A stretch of DNA of 47,535 nucleotides from Candidatus Methanophagales archaeon (GTDB taxonomy: Archaea; Halobacteriota; Syntropharchaeia; Alkanophagales; Methanospirareceae). Positions within the stretch are counted from its first letter, which is position 1; each line of letters starts with the position of its first letter. Positions 1-6,857 of the stretch are shown here, in pieces. The stretch covers positions 1-47,535 of the forward strand of contig QENH01000191.1 in NCBI GenBank assembly GCA_003336485.1, given 5' to 3'. The notes under the pieces are model-generated. The model was not told the origin of the DNA. It saw nothing but the letters and a program-made list of their open reading frames with translations, and ran no database searches. The position numbers and the translations under genes were made by a program.

Positions 1-711
1 AGATGTGCTCGCTTTAAAGGAACGGAACCTTTAGAATTTATTGATATGAAAGTTTTCGATGGGAACATAATTGATCAAAGGGAAGACGCTTTAGAATTTG
101 TTAAGGAGCATATCGAGCTCCATGCAAAAATTGTAGGGACAGAAAGAGTAGAGAAGTGGGAATATCCAATTGAGGCAATAAGAGAGGCAATCACTAACGC
201 AATTTGCCATAGGGATTATGAAACTAAAAGCAATGTTCAAGTCAGGATTTTTGATGATAGAATTGAAGTGTGGGGTTGTGGTTTCTTACCCGAACCGTTA
301 ACGGTAGAAGACTTAAAAAGGGAACATAGATCAATTCTAAGGAATCCTTTGATAGGGAAGTGTTTTTTCTTAATTAAATTCATTGAAGAATGGGGAACAG
401 GAACGAACAGGATTATCTATGAATGTTTAGATTATGGATTACCAGAGCCGTTATTTGAGGAAGTTAGTGGAAGCATAGTGGTTACTTTAAAGAAATATAA
501 AATTTCTGATGAAGATTTAGAGAAGCTCAACGAAAGACAAAAAAAAGTCGTGGAATACATGAAAAAGCGTAGAACTGTATCTCGGACTCAATATTCAAAA
601 TTAACAAACTGTTCTGAAAGGACAGCCTCTAGAGACCTTGAAGGATTATTGAGACACAATATAATTGTAAGAAAAGGGAGCGGGAAAAAGTCCTATTATG
701 TGTTGGTATAG
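1..711 (+). CDS. AlbA-type (RecG C-terminal-like) ATP-binding regulator, 5' truncated by window
   Basis: The reading frame is open from base 1, and the codons before the first ATG (position 46) already read as family sequence (ARFKGTEPLEFID), so the true start lies outside the window. What remains is the GHKL-type ATPase-like half of AlbA_2/'RecG-like' transcriptional regulators. The conserved stretches are IREAITNAICHRDY (about residues 44-57 from ATG 46), the ring DDRIEVWGCG and EEWGTGTNRI. A C-terminal helix-turn-helix follows (about residues 165-215, with RTVSRTQYSKLTN and SERTASRDLEGL). Such proteins are thought to act as DNA-binding regulators; the target is unknown. The TAG stop is followed in frame by codons for NGTQMARKWHARK, a tail type often seen on these proteins, so the stop may be a recent nonsense change. 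Confidence 0.8.
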   Translation, partial: RCARFKGTEPLEFIDMKVFDGNIIDQREDALEFVKEHIELHAKIVGTERVEKWEYPIEAIREAITNAICHRDYETKSNVQVRIFDDRIEVWGCGFLPEPLTVEDLKREHRSILRNPLIGKCFFLIKFIEEWGTGTNRIIYECLDYGLPEPLFEEVSGSIVVTLKKYKISDEDLEKLNERQKKVVEYMKKRRTVSRTQYSKLTNCSERTASRDLEGLLRHNIIVRKGSGKKSYYVLV

Positions 712-744
712 AATGGCACGCAAATGGCACGCAAATGGCACGCA
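712..744. repeat. Three tandem copies of an 11-bp unit
   Basis: AATGGCACGCA occurs three times without spacers directly after the TAG stop of the preceding regulator. Read in the regulator's frame it would encode a repeated NGTQMARK-like tail, so it is probably the remains of a coding microsatellite at the 3' end of that gene. From here to the zinc-finger gene at 929 nothing else is recognisable. Confidence 0.85.
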
Positions 745-928
745 AGAAAGACAATAAATCATTTAGGCTCAAGCCTTGTAGTTAGTAAGGATTTTTTCTA
801 ATGCCCTTTTATACTGTTTCTTTTCAATATTTAGTCCCTTTCAACCTAGAAACCTCTTTCATATTCGCCGATGGGCCAAATGTTTCTTGGCCGTACAAGT
901 TTACTATAGCCTCAAATCTTTCTTTCGA

Positions 929-1213
929 TTAGATTCCCCCAGGAAATGCACAATTAGGACAGACATACCCAAGCTTAACTTCCCCTTCGCAGCTCACTTC
1001 TCGCCACTTATTCATTTCTGCCAGTACGCTAGGAGATACATGTGCATCTGTCGTCTCGATCCACTTGCCACAGATCATGCACTCTATCCCGCATCTTTGC
1101 CTTCTCGCTAATCGCAGCAATAAATCATCCCATGTCTCAGCCCTCTTTTTTGTCTTTAGCTCTTCCACGGTCGCCCACTTCAGTGTCAATGTCCTCTTTT
1201 CTTCCTCAGCCAT
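929..1213 (-). CDS. Small zinc-ribbon-type protein
   Basis: The 94-residue protein has four regularly placed metal-binding cysteines: CMIC (about residues 46-49) and, after a HVSP stretch, CPNC (about residues 86-89). This suggests one zinc ribbon preceded by an amphipathic, charged N-terminal helix (about residues 8-42). No family is recognised. The 5' flank contains an AT-rich CAGTATAATACTT stretch about 15 bases before the ATG, which fits a TATA-like promoter and a short leader. The gene lies about 120 bp outside the left inverted repeat of the neighbouring element, so it is likely host sequence. A role in nucleic-acid binding is only a guess. Confidence 0.6.
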   Translation of the reverse strand: MAEEEKRTLTLKWATVEELKTKKRAETWDDLLLRLARRQRCGIECMICGKWIETTDAHVSPSVLAEMNKWREVSCEGEVKLGYVCPNCAFPGGI

Positions 1214-1334
1214 TTTTCAGCATCAAGTATTATACTGGTTTTGTAGTATATGAAGTTTTGTCGTTGCACCGTAAGATTTCGGAGTTGTTGCAGATCCGCC
1301 AGGCGTTAGGCGCTACTCACGCGAGCCTGTGCTT

Positions 1335-1490
1335 GAGGCCTCAACTTAGCAAAGATCATGGCCCGCTTAAAGCGAATTTATGTCGTTTTACTCAATATAA
1401 CCAAGTTTATTTTAGAGAGATAAAACGCCCTAAATCCATTTTAATCGCCAGGGGGCACATCCCCCTGGACCTCCCTGACATCATACAGGA
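1335..1490 (+). repeat. Left arm of ~155-bp inverted repeat
   Basis: Read on the plus strand this arm matches the reverse complement of 5591-5748 at roughly nine bases in ten, with a 2-base indel near the inner end. Both arms carry the same 8-bp-stem hairpin, here CCAGGGGG-CACAT-CCCCCTGG at 1448-1468. Just inside the arm (1500-1550) are further short GC hairpins such as AGCGCTTCGCGCT. Confidence 0.85.
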
Positions 1491-1692
1491 AGGGGTTATA
1501 ATAGCGCTTCGCGCTCTTTCGCTATTCAAAAACGCGATTGAAAATCGCACATAAAGTTTAGGTTGAACTACCGACTAAAACTTACACCAAAAAGAGAAAG
1601 GAACGAGACAGAGAAAAGGAAAGGGGGAATAAAGATTCCCGGATTACCCAAAAGGATAAAGGGGGCACCGCCTTCTTCCATAGCTATACAAA

Positions 1693-1748
1693 TGTGTAAT
1701 CATACAAAAAGGCAAACAGGTGAGCTGATCCAGCTCAGAAATTACACA
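1693..1748. other. Nested palindrome upstream of the element's gene run
   Basis: Outer arms TGTGTAAT (1693-1700) and ATTACACA (1741-1748) enclose a perfect inner hairpin, TGAGCTG (1721-1727), loop ATC, CAGCTCA (1731-1737). Nested dyads in a non-coding leader are typical of replication-initiator, nicking or recombinase sites, or of a dimeric operator. Which of these applies cannot be decided from sequence. Confidence 0.55.
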
Positions 1749-1830
1749 AAAGGGTAATTTTGGTAGTTCACAAAAACAATCATATGTATAGTTTTGCATA
1801 AAGTATTTAGATAAGTTAAAACCGAAAAAC

Positions 1831-1850
1831 ATATATATAGTATAATACTA
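1831..1850 (+). promoter_or_regulatory. Probable promoter of the element operon
   Basis: ATATATATAGTATAATAC is the most TATA-like stretch in the 650-bp leader (1491-2146) before the first gene of the run. Start of transcription about 25 bases further would leave a leader of about 290 bases, which contains short purine-rich sequence but no convincing gene. Confidence 0.45.
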
Positions 1851-2146
1851 TATTAGTAGTAGGGAAGAACAATAAAGCGACAGCGAAATGAGCGCCTTTG
1901 TGGCTAAGGGCGTGATGTAGGGAGCGAAGAAGACAACGGGACGAAAATCAGTTACTGCCTTAATGTTATGATTGCAAGCATGTGATAAGTACGAGACAGA
2001 AAACAAAGGGAGGAAACAATCAGACAGAGAAACGCGAAGTTTTTGGGTAGCCGCCTGGAAAAGATGGTTTTATTTTTTAACCTGCAGGGCAGTATCACCC
2101 TTGGAAGGTTACCAAATAGTATAAAGAAAATTGGAGGAAAAAAAGA

Positions 2147-2323
2147 ATGTTTGGACGCATACTTAGTTCCTCCGTGTACACATATGTATGCGGAGTATAT
2201 AAAGGTAGTGGCGAAACGCTTGGCAACATCGCCGCACAGGCTCGAATATTCGAGTCAGATATGAACGCCTGGTATGAAGAATTAGATAGAATAGAAGCGG
2301 AGGATCTGATAAATGACCGATGA
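2147..2323 (+). CDS. Small protein, first gene of the element operon
   Basis: This 58-residue frame begins MFGRILSSSVYTYV after a good ribosome site (TTGGAGGAAA, 8-14 bases upstream). It ends at a TGA inside the start of the next gene (ATGACCGATGA), a typical translational coupling. The N-terminal half is weakly hydrophobic and the C-terminal half acidic and helical (NAWYEELDRIEAEDL). I do not recognise it. The ribosome site, the overlap and the position at the head of a tight gene run support it as a real gene. Confidence 0.6.
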   Translation: MFGRILSSSVYTYVCGVYKGSGETLGNIAAQARIFESDMNAWYEELDRIEAEDLINDR

Positions 2324-2867
2324 TTTAACGGATAAAGACCCTTTCGCAGATGCTGAAGAAGTAAACGAGGAAAATTTAATTAGTCCCGCAATGGTAAAAA
2401 AAGTAACCTATCATATCCATAAGCTTGCAGAGCAGAAAGGGAAGGAATACAAAGACATCCAAAAAAAATGTAGGAGCATCTTTCAATATACCAACCTTGC
2501 AAAAGTGAGCAAGGAGCAGGGGCACGCAATAATAAACAAATTGATCGAATTGACGGGCGGAGAAGAGGAAAAGCCACAACTTCCGACAAAACCGGACGAT
2601 GGACTTAAAAACAAAGGCGCAAGAGTAACCGATGATGGGACCAAGTCCAAAAAGATAGAGGAACCAAAGAGCGAAGAAAAAGAGATTGTTGCGCCAGACG
2701 ATGACACCGTAACCGGGACCATGAGGGAAGCAATACGGGCGGCTGTTGACATCACCATTAAAGAAGTTGTAGATAAAGATGTGCCAGTGCAAGGCCTCGG
2801 GGGGTTCGTCCTGGAAATTGGGAAAGTCATTTTTGATGCGAAAATGGAAGAGGGGGCGAGCGAATAA
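2313..2867 (+). CDS. Element protein with phage-recombinase-type helical N-terminal region
   Basis: The protein has 184 residues. Residues about 22-78 (ISPAMVKKVTYHIHKLAEQK ... VSKEQGHAIINKLIEL) resemble the small helical module often found at the C-terminus of phage single-strand annealing or ssDNA-related proteins, where a 'Q-A-xx-LI-xx-L' helix ends the unit. The middle (about 85-130) is low-complexity, acidic and lysine-rich. The C-terminal 50 residues form a separate small domain with VDITIKEVV and GLGGFVLEIGKVI. Start and stop touch both neighbours (overlap of 11 bases before, none after), so it belongs to the operon. The functional suggestion, a DNA-metabolism accessory protein, is inference. 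Confidence 0.6.
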   Translation: MTDDLTDKDPFADAEEVNEENLISPAMVKKVTYHIHKLAEQKGKEYKDIQKKCRSIFQYTNLAKVSKEQGHAIINKLIELTGGEEEKPQLPTKPDDGLKNKGARVTDDGTKSKKIEEPKSEEKEIVAPDDDTVTGTMREAIRAAVDITIKEVVDKDVPVQGLGGFVLEIGKVIFDAKMEEGASE

Positions 2868-3089
2868 ATGGCAACTAACGGCATGATACCGCATATAGTG
2901 AAGAAAGAACAGGCGGGACTTATTGAACTTCGACAAGGGCGGGTTGCCCTTTCTTTCGCGTATAAGGTCGCCGGCAACCTTTGGAATGTTGTTTCCCATG
3001 ATTGCCTTTCTTTCTTCTCAGAAACAAGAAGCGAGGACCTGGAAAATTATCTCTTTGAAGCAGCGAGCGCAGAATTAGGAGGCGGGTAA
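2868..3089 (+). CDS. Small element protein, unknown function
   Basis: The 73-residue protein starts directly after the TAA of the upstream gene (TAAATG) and is followed after one base by the next start codon. It begins MATN, as does the next small protein, but the rest differs. One moderately hydrophobic stretch (RVALSFAYKVAGNLWNVV) is followed by an acidic C-terminus. There are no motifs I recognise. Coupling within the operon is the main evidence for it. Confidence 0.55.
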   Translation: MATNGMIPHIVKKEQAGLIELRQGRVALSFAYKVAGNLWNVVSHDCLSFFSETRSEDLENYLFEAASAELGGG

Positions 3090-3090
3090 A

Positions 3091-3183
3091 ATGGCAACCA
3101 ACCGATTTAAAGGGGAATATGTACCGACACAAAGCGAAGCGCAGGGGATTCTAGCGCCTATGAGCTGGAGGCGATGGCAATGA
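3091..3183 (+). CDS. 30-residue coupled small protein
   Basis: The frame starts at an ATG one base after the previous stop, with AGGAGGCGGG as ribosome site. It ends at a TGA that overlaps the ATGGCAATGA start region of the ArdC-like gene. It starts MATNRFKGEYVPTQ and ends in a basic and aromatic MSWRRWQ tail. It may be a genuine microprotein or a leader that couples translation of the next gene. No homology is recognised. Confidence 0.4.
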   Translation: MATNRFKGEYVPTQSEAQGILAPMSWRRWQ

Positions 3184-4025
3184 AAAACGAAGAAGTCAAA
3201 GCAGCTATAAAAAGAGTTATTCAAACCTTGCGGACCGGGGACATCGAAAAAATTGCATACGCTGTCTTTAAAGCTGAAACGGGCCGCCCTTCTGATTCCT
3301 GGAGTTTCTTAAACAGGCTTATGATGTTTTGTTCCGAAACTGGAGATGCACGAGGAATCCGGCAATGGAACCGGGTCGGGCGACGTCTAAAAAAGGACAC
3401 AAAGGCGCTTTATATTCGAGTCCCTGCTATGGTGAAAACCGGGGCAAAACGCACGAATGAGAAAGGCGAAGAGGAGGAGCATACGAGGCGAGTTTACAAA
3501 AACATCCCGGTTTACAGAGTCGAGGATACACACGGGGCACCGCTCGAAGAGGATAAATTTAAGCTCGAAATTCCCGCGAACCTTGCGCAAGTTGCGGAGG
3601 GGCTCGGACTTGAGATCAAAGCGAAACGATACACCGGGAACGAGTTCGGTTATTTCAGCGCATCAAGAAAAGAAATTGCTTTGATGTCGCCGGACCTAAA
3701 GATTTTTCTTCACGAGCTCGCCCATGGCGCCGATAACAAAATGCATGGTAGGCTCAAAGGGGGACAGCAACCAGATCAGGAGATCGTAGCAGAGTTGGCG
3801 GCGGAGGTTGTCGGGTATTTGTTGGGCCAAAAGCTCAACGGCAAAGGCCGCAACTACATCGAGAGTTATAGTGGCGGGTCCTGGAAGCCTGTTTTCGCGC
3901 TCCTGGACCGGGTACAAAAAGTAGTATCATATATCGTAGATAAGGCGCAGATTAAGGAGGGGGCGGCACCCCCTCATATTTCTGCACATGTCGGGATCTC
4001 GGGAGGAGTTCCGGCAACAGCATAA
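3174..4025 (+). CDS. ArdC-like antirestriction / ssDNA-binding metallopeptidase
   Basis: The 283-residue protein matches the two-domain plan of ArdC. The N-terminal ssDNA-binding region contains PSDSWSFLNRL (about 38-48), DARGIRQWNRVGRRLKKDT (about 57-75) and a strand rich in I-P-V-Y. The C-terminal zincin-like peptidase has the HELAHGAD zinc site (about 180-187) and a downstream Glu-rich helix (EIVAELAAEVVGYLLG) able to supply the third ligand. In conjugative plasmids ArdC protects incoming DNA from host restriction; the same role here is inferred. The first ATG (3174) overlaps the upstream stop; a second ATG at 3180 is also possible. It is the clearest sign that this segment is a transferable element. 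Confidence 0.8.
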   Translation: MAMKNEEVKAAIKRVIQTLRTGDIEKIAYAVFKAETGRPSDSWSFLNRLMMFCSETGDARGIRQWNRVGRRLKKDTKALYIRVPAMVKTGAKRTNEKGEEEEHTRRVYKNIPVYRVEDTHGAPLEEDKFKLEIPANLAQVAEGLGLEIKAKRYTGNEFGYFSASRKEIALMSPDLKIFLHELAHGADNKMHGRLKGGQQPDQEIVAELAAEVVGYLLGQKLNGKGRNYIESYSGGSWKPVFALLDRVQKVVSYIVDKAQIKEGAAPPHISAHVGISGGVPATA

Positions 4026-4044
4026 AAAAGGAGGCGAGCAAAGA

Positions 4045-4329
4045 ATGAGCGAAAGGAAAAGCTATATCGTGTATCCCTATGGCGCACATAGCTGGGAAGA
4101 GATTGCGGAGACCGTCGAACTCCTCAAATACGAAGGGGCAAACCCGAAAATCGTGAAACATAACGGGTTCTGGAACGTAGAGGCCGAAAGCAAGGCGGTA
4201 AAACCAACATTTGGGCCACAGAGACCACCAAATGATTTTAGGATTTTTAAAGGCACGCCTACAGAGTTTTTTCAAAAGGCAGCAAATGACCTGAAAAAAC
4301 AGGAAAGAGGGGGAAGGCCAGATGAATAA
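4045..4329 (+). CDS. Small element protein, unknown function
   Basis: A longer frame opens at 3988, but the ATG at 4045 has a clear ribosome site (GGAGGCGAGC) 8-15 bases upstream and lies 19 bases after the ArdC-like stop, so it is preferred. The 94-residue product begins MSERKSYIVYPYGAHSWEEI, with a predicted beta-alpha-beta core (YIVYPYG, AETVELLKYEG, PKIVKHNGFWNVEA). This recalls small phage proteins of ferredoxin-like fold. The tail is basic. It overlaps the next gene by 8 bases. No function can be assigned. Confidence 0.6.
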   Translation: MSERKSYIVYPYGAHSWEEIAETVELLKYEGANPKIVKHNGFWNVEAESKAVKPTFGPQRPPNDFRIFKGTPTEFFQKAANDLKKQERGGRPDE

Positions 4330-4777
4330 AGCAACAGGGGCACCCGCCCCCCCTTTCCTTAACAAGATCTGGAGCGATAAGAAAGCTATCGAATGCGCCG
4401 CCATCCTGGATGCAGGCCACCCTACCCATGCACAGCGGTTATGGCTTGTCGGATTCCTGAAATTTGCGGGCTATTCCATGGCCGATGTCCTGGACCTCAT
4501 CCGCGAACATTGCGAATGGCGCGACTACAACGACCAGATAACACGCTACCAAGTCGGAACCGTATTCCGGCAGCGGCCCCAACTGACCCAAAGCCAGATA
4601 ACCCGGAAAGTGAGGAAGTGGGATCTCTCACCTGTTGAGGTCCTACGCATCCGACGACAACGAGCCATCAACCTCTCAAAGCTGCTTCGTGAAGAGAGTA
4701 GAGGCCATGAGTTCCCGCATCCTGAAAGACTCATATGTGCTGACTTCAACCCGTCGGCTTCGTTCCTGCAGAAGTAG
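4322..4777 (+). CDS. Primase large-subunit C-terminal-domain-like mini protein
   Basis: The 151-residue protein shows the signature of the iron-sulfur C-terminal domain of archaeal/eukaryal primase large subunit (PriL). It has a first Cys (ECAAIL, about residue 24), then the helix HAQRLWLVGFLKFAG (about 39-53), DVLDLIREH and DYNDQITRYQV (about 70-80). The TRYQV box follows the aspartate-rich loop, as in PriL. Further Cys residues occur at HCEW and LICADF. A standard PriL cluster needs four cysteines and only three are evident, so cluster binding is uncertain. No catalytic primase subunit is encoded nearby; it could recruit the host PriS or act as a replication initiator. Last gene of the operon, followed by a T-rich terminator. 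Confidence 0.55.
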   Translation: MNKATGAPAPPFLNKIWSDKKAIECAAILDAGHPTHAQRLWLVGFLKFAGYSMADVLDLIREHCEWRDYNDQITRYQVGTVFRQRPQLTQSQITRKVRKWDLSPVEVLRIRRQRAINLSKLLREESRGHEFPHPERLICADFNPSASFLQK

Positions 4778-4790
4778 GACGGGGGCCATC

Positions 4791-4805
4791 TTTTTTTCAT
4801 TTTTT
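4791..4805 (+). terminator. T-rich transcription terminator of the element operon
   Basis: Thirteen bases after the last stop codon of the run come a stretch of seven T and then, after CA, five or more T, preceded by GC-rich GACGGGGGCC. Poly-T tracts are the usual archaeal termination signal. Confidence 0.55.
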
Positions 4806-4920
4806 AAAATCGTCCCAATATCTCCAAACTTTATTTTGATATTCTGTGAAGATCTCCGCCGTGAGGTCTCGTTTTGACGTAGAATATCAATTTACCATCC
4901 TCGCTTCACTCGCCCAAGCC

Positions 4921-5035
4921 TAATGATGTGAAGTTTGAGGTCTGACCCGCCCACCCCGATTATAGCAATAATGATTGTTTTCCAGGGGAGTGCCTCCCCA
5001 AGATACAATTACTATTGCTACTCGTCACATCATTA
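4921..5035. other. Large nested inverted repeat (115 nt)
   Basis: Perfect 11-bp outer arms, TAATGATGTGA (4921-4931) and TCACATCATTA (5025-5035), enclose a long imperfect hairpin from TAGCAATA (4963) to TATTGCTA (ending 5020). Its loop region is GGGGAGTGCCTCCCC. About 23 of 28 inner positions pair. It lies in an otherwise empty 800-bp zone between the operon terminator and the right arm. It could be an origin/nicking hairpin, a structured RNA, or a palindromic insertion. The sequence after it (5036-5345) is strongly pyrimidine-rich and contains no convincing gene; a small CACTG...CAGTG hairpin is at 5170-5185. Confidence 0.6.
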
Positions 5036-5368
5036 CCTCTTCATCTTTCTCATCCAGTTCCTTTGTCTTCACTTACGACCATCACGCCTACGCTAATTTC
5101 TCCCTCTCTCTCGATGATTTACTATTATCTCTGTTTTCTTCGCTCCTACAACTTCTCCTTTTCTGATTTCACTGTTTCGTCAGTGTGAGAAAATAAGCCC
5201 CGGGAAAATAAAAGCGCGAAGCGGTTTTATGTCTCTCATTCCTCAGGCCATTAACTCCTTTTTGCTCATTCTGACCTCACACTCTCTACTATTTCTTATT
5301 CTTATCCTTATCCCTATTTTTATTCCTTTTCCTATTCACAAATTAAATCATTTTTTTCTGCACATGTA

Positions 5369-5544
5369 AAATAGCGATTTATGACGATTCTATCGAAGAA
5401 TCCCCCTAAATCGCTCTTTTACCATCTGCGTTATTTCATCTCGCTACAGCACCGTCATTCGCTATGCGTTATGCGTTAATATTATACTGAAAAATAGCGA
5501 TTTATGACGCCTCTATCGAAGAATACGCCCTAAATCGCTCTTTT
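5369..5544 (+). repeat. Two ~52-bp direct repeats, each a palindrome
   Basis: Copies at 5369-5420 and 5492-5544 share AAATAGCGATTTATGACG, then CTATCGAAGAAT, then CCCTAAATCGCTCTTTT. Within each copy AGCGATTTA pairs with TAAATCGCT, giving a 9-bp stem with a variable loop. They lie just inside the right terminal arm, so they may be binding sites for a recombinase or replication protein, or paired terminators. Confidence 0.7.
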
Positions 5545-5590
5545 CCCTTGTATTAACTTTTTAACGCTGATCCCCTCGCTCTATCCTCAT

Positions 5591-5748
5591 CCTGCATATG
5601 ATGTCAGGGAGGTCCAGGGGGATGTGCCCCCTGGCGATTAAAACGGATTTAGGACGTTTTAGCTCTCTAAAATAAACTTGGTGATATTGAGTAAAACGGC
5701 ATAAATTCGCTTTAAGCGGGTCGTGATCTTTCATAGAGTTGAGGCCTC
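5591..5748 (-). repeat. Right arm of ~155-bp inverted repeat
   Basis: This is the reverse complement of 1335-1490 at roughly nine bases in ten. The internal hairpin is CCAGGGGG (5614-5621), ATGTG, CCCCCTGG (5627-5634). Similarity ends at GAGGCCTC (5741-5748). Confidence 0.85.
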
Positions 5749-6857
5749 TACAAGGTTGGGGTGAAAGAGTTAATGCATCTACGAGGTTAGAGCAATTCGA
5801 TGTTTACTCTAATTAGTTGTTCGTTCACTTTGTTGAATAAGCATAGTTTTTTTTCGGAGCTCGAGTCAGGACCTTTTTGAGACAAAAGCTTTTATGTGAT
5901 CATCATGATGGTTTTTACAGATAGGCAAGTTGCATGTTAAACACGGACGCTTGGCGGATTGAAATAATTTTTGAAATTTGATAGATACTACTTGTCTGTC
6001 TTTTCCATAAGCAAGCACGGAGGGGCCGCCGACGATAGGCGGCTCCACTTCCCCTATTTCAAAGGATATATATTCTTGCTGACTTACATCCTTAACATTT
6101 CATGCGCTCCAGTTCCATCTCGGAACTTCGTTCCCAAATTCCACCTCCGCTTACAATTTGGGGGCCGCAAGACTCAACACTCGCTCCGCGGCGCTGCACT
6201 CCCTTTTGAGACTTGCTTTCTTCTTACAACTCGTCAATACCAACTACTTCGAGAAATATAGAAATATCAAAGATCCTGAGATAGAATATTAGCACGTATA
6301 GCGCTTTACTTAATTCAACTTGAAAATCGGCTACGCCGACTCTTCGAGCCCTTCGGGTTTTCAAATTAAATTAAGTACGCTTCATATTTCATGCGGATAA
6401 ATACAACCCGAAATCAAACCTTCCGCAAGCTCCAGGTTTGATCAAGCCCTTCGGGTTCGGATTGCATTTATCCTTCGTTGCTTAGTTAAAATGTAGACAA
6501 AAATCCAAGATAAATAAGAGAGTTATTAAGAAAGGGAAAATTTAAAGAATTTGTGATGAGTTTGATAAAAGAGGTTTCAAGTCATGGCGCAGGTTAAGCT
6601 ATGCCCAAAACGCGCCTTTGAGTTTATACACATGTGTATTTCTCGCTGCTGCTTCTTCGACTTCCCCCTGGTAATCTCTGCTGCCTTTGAATTTGAAGAT
6701 AAATTGCATAGCTTTGCATATTAACCCACCACACTAGGAATATCACAACCGCCAGCCCGCATACTATCGCCAATAAGCCAATAAAAAAAAATCAGAAAAC
6801 TTTATATAGTGTAACTTATCTAAACATAAATCACAAAAAAGATAAAGGGGTATAACT
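5749..6857. other. Hairpin-rich intergenic region without a clear gene
   Basis: No convincing gene lies in these 1.1 kb. Several palindromes do: GCCGCC-gacgata-GGCGGC near 6027; ACTTAATT (6308-6315) with AATTAAGT (6369-6376), plus inner TTGAAAA/TTTTCAA; and GGATAAAT (6395-6402) with ATTTATCC (6466-6473), plus inner ATCAAACCT (6413-6421) and AGGTTTGAT (6434-6442). On the minus strand 6624-6788 an open frame without a start codon encodes one hydrophobic helix and a basic tail (IGLLAIVCGLAVVIFLVWW). This may be the remains of a membrane protein gene. Confidence 0.5.
6801..6809 (+). promoter_or_regulatory. TATA box of the ABC transporter operon
   Basis: TTTATATAG lies 49-57 bases before the ATG of the binding-protein gene and is preceded by an A-rich stretch. 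It is a good match to archaeal TATA boxes and would give a leader of about 25-30 bases containing AAAGGGG as a ribosome site. Confidence 0.6.

Larger units (their letters stand above)
1335..5748. mobile_element. 4.4-kb inverted-repeat-bounded genetic element
   Basis: The unit is defined by a long imperfect inverted repeat (1335-1490 and 5591-5748). Inside are seven plus-strand genes between 2147 and 4777, several with overlapping stop and start codons. Two have plasmid- or phage-type content: an ArdC-like metallopeptidase/ssDNA-binding protein and a primase-large-subunit-like mini protein. Non-coding zones of about 650 bp (left) and 800 bp (right) contain nested palindromes. There is no transposase or integrase inside, so it could be a satellite of another element, a plasmid-like replicon trapped in the chromosome, or an element mobilised in trans. 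The strand is strongly purine-rich near the left end and pyrimidine-rich near the right end. Confidence 0.6.

Noticed and set aside
1042-1554. 170-codon plus-strand frame across the left inverted repeat
   Set aside because: It runs antisense to the zinc-finger gene and through the repeat arm; composition is not protein-like.
2376-2999. Long minus-strand frames opposite the element operon
   Set aside because: They are antisense to well-spaced coupled genes, with hydrophobic, Cys/Phe-rich sequence typical of reverse-strand shadows.
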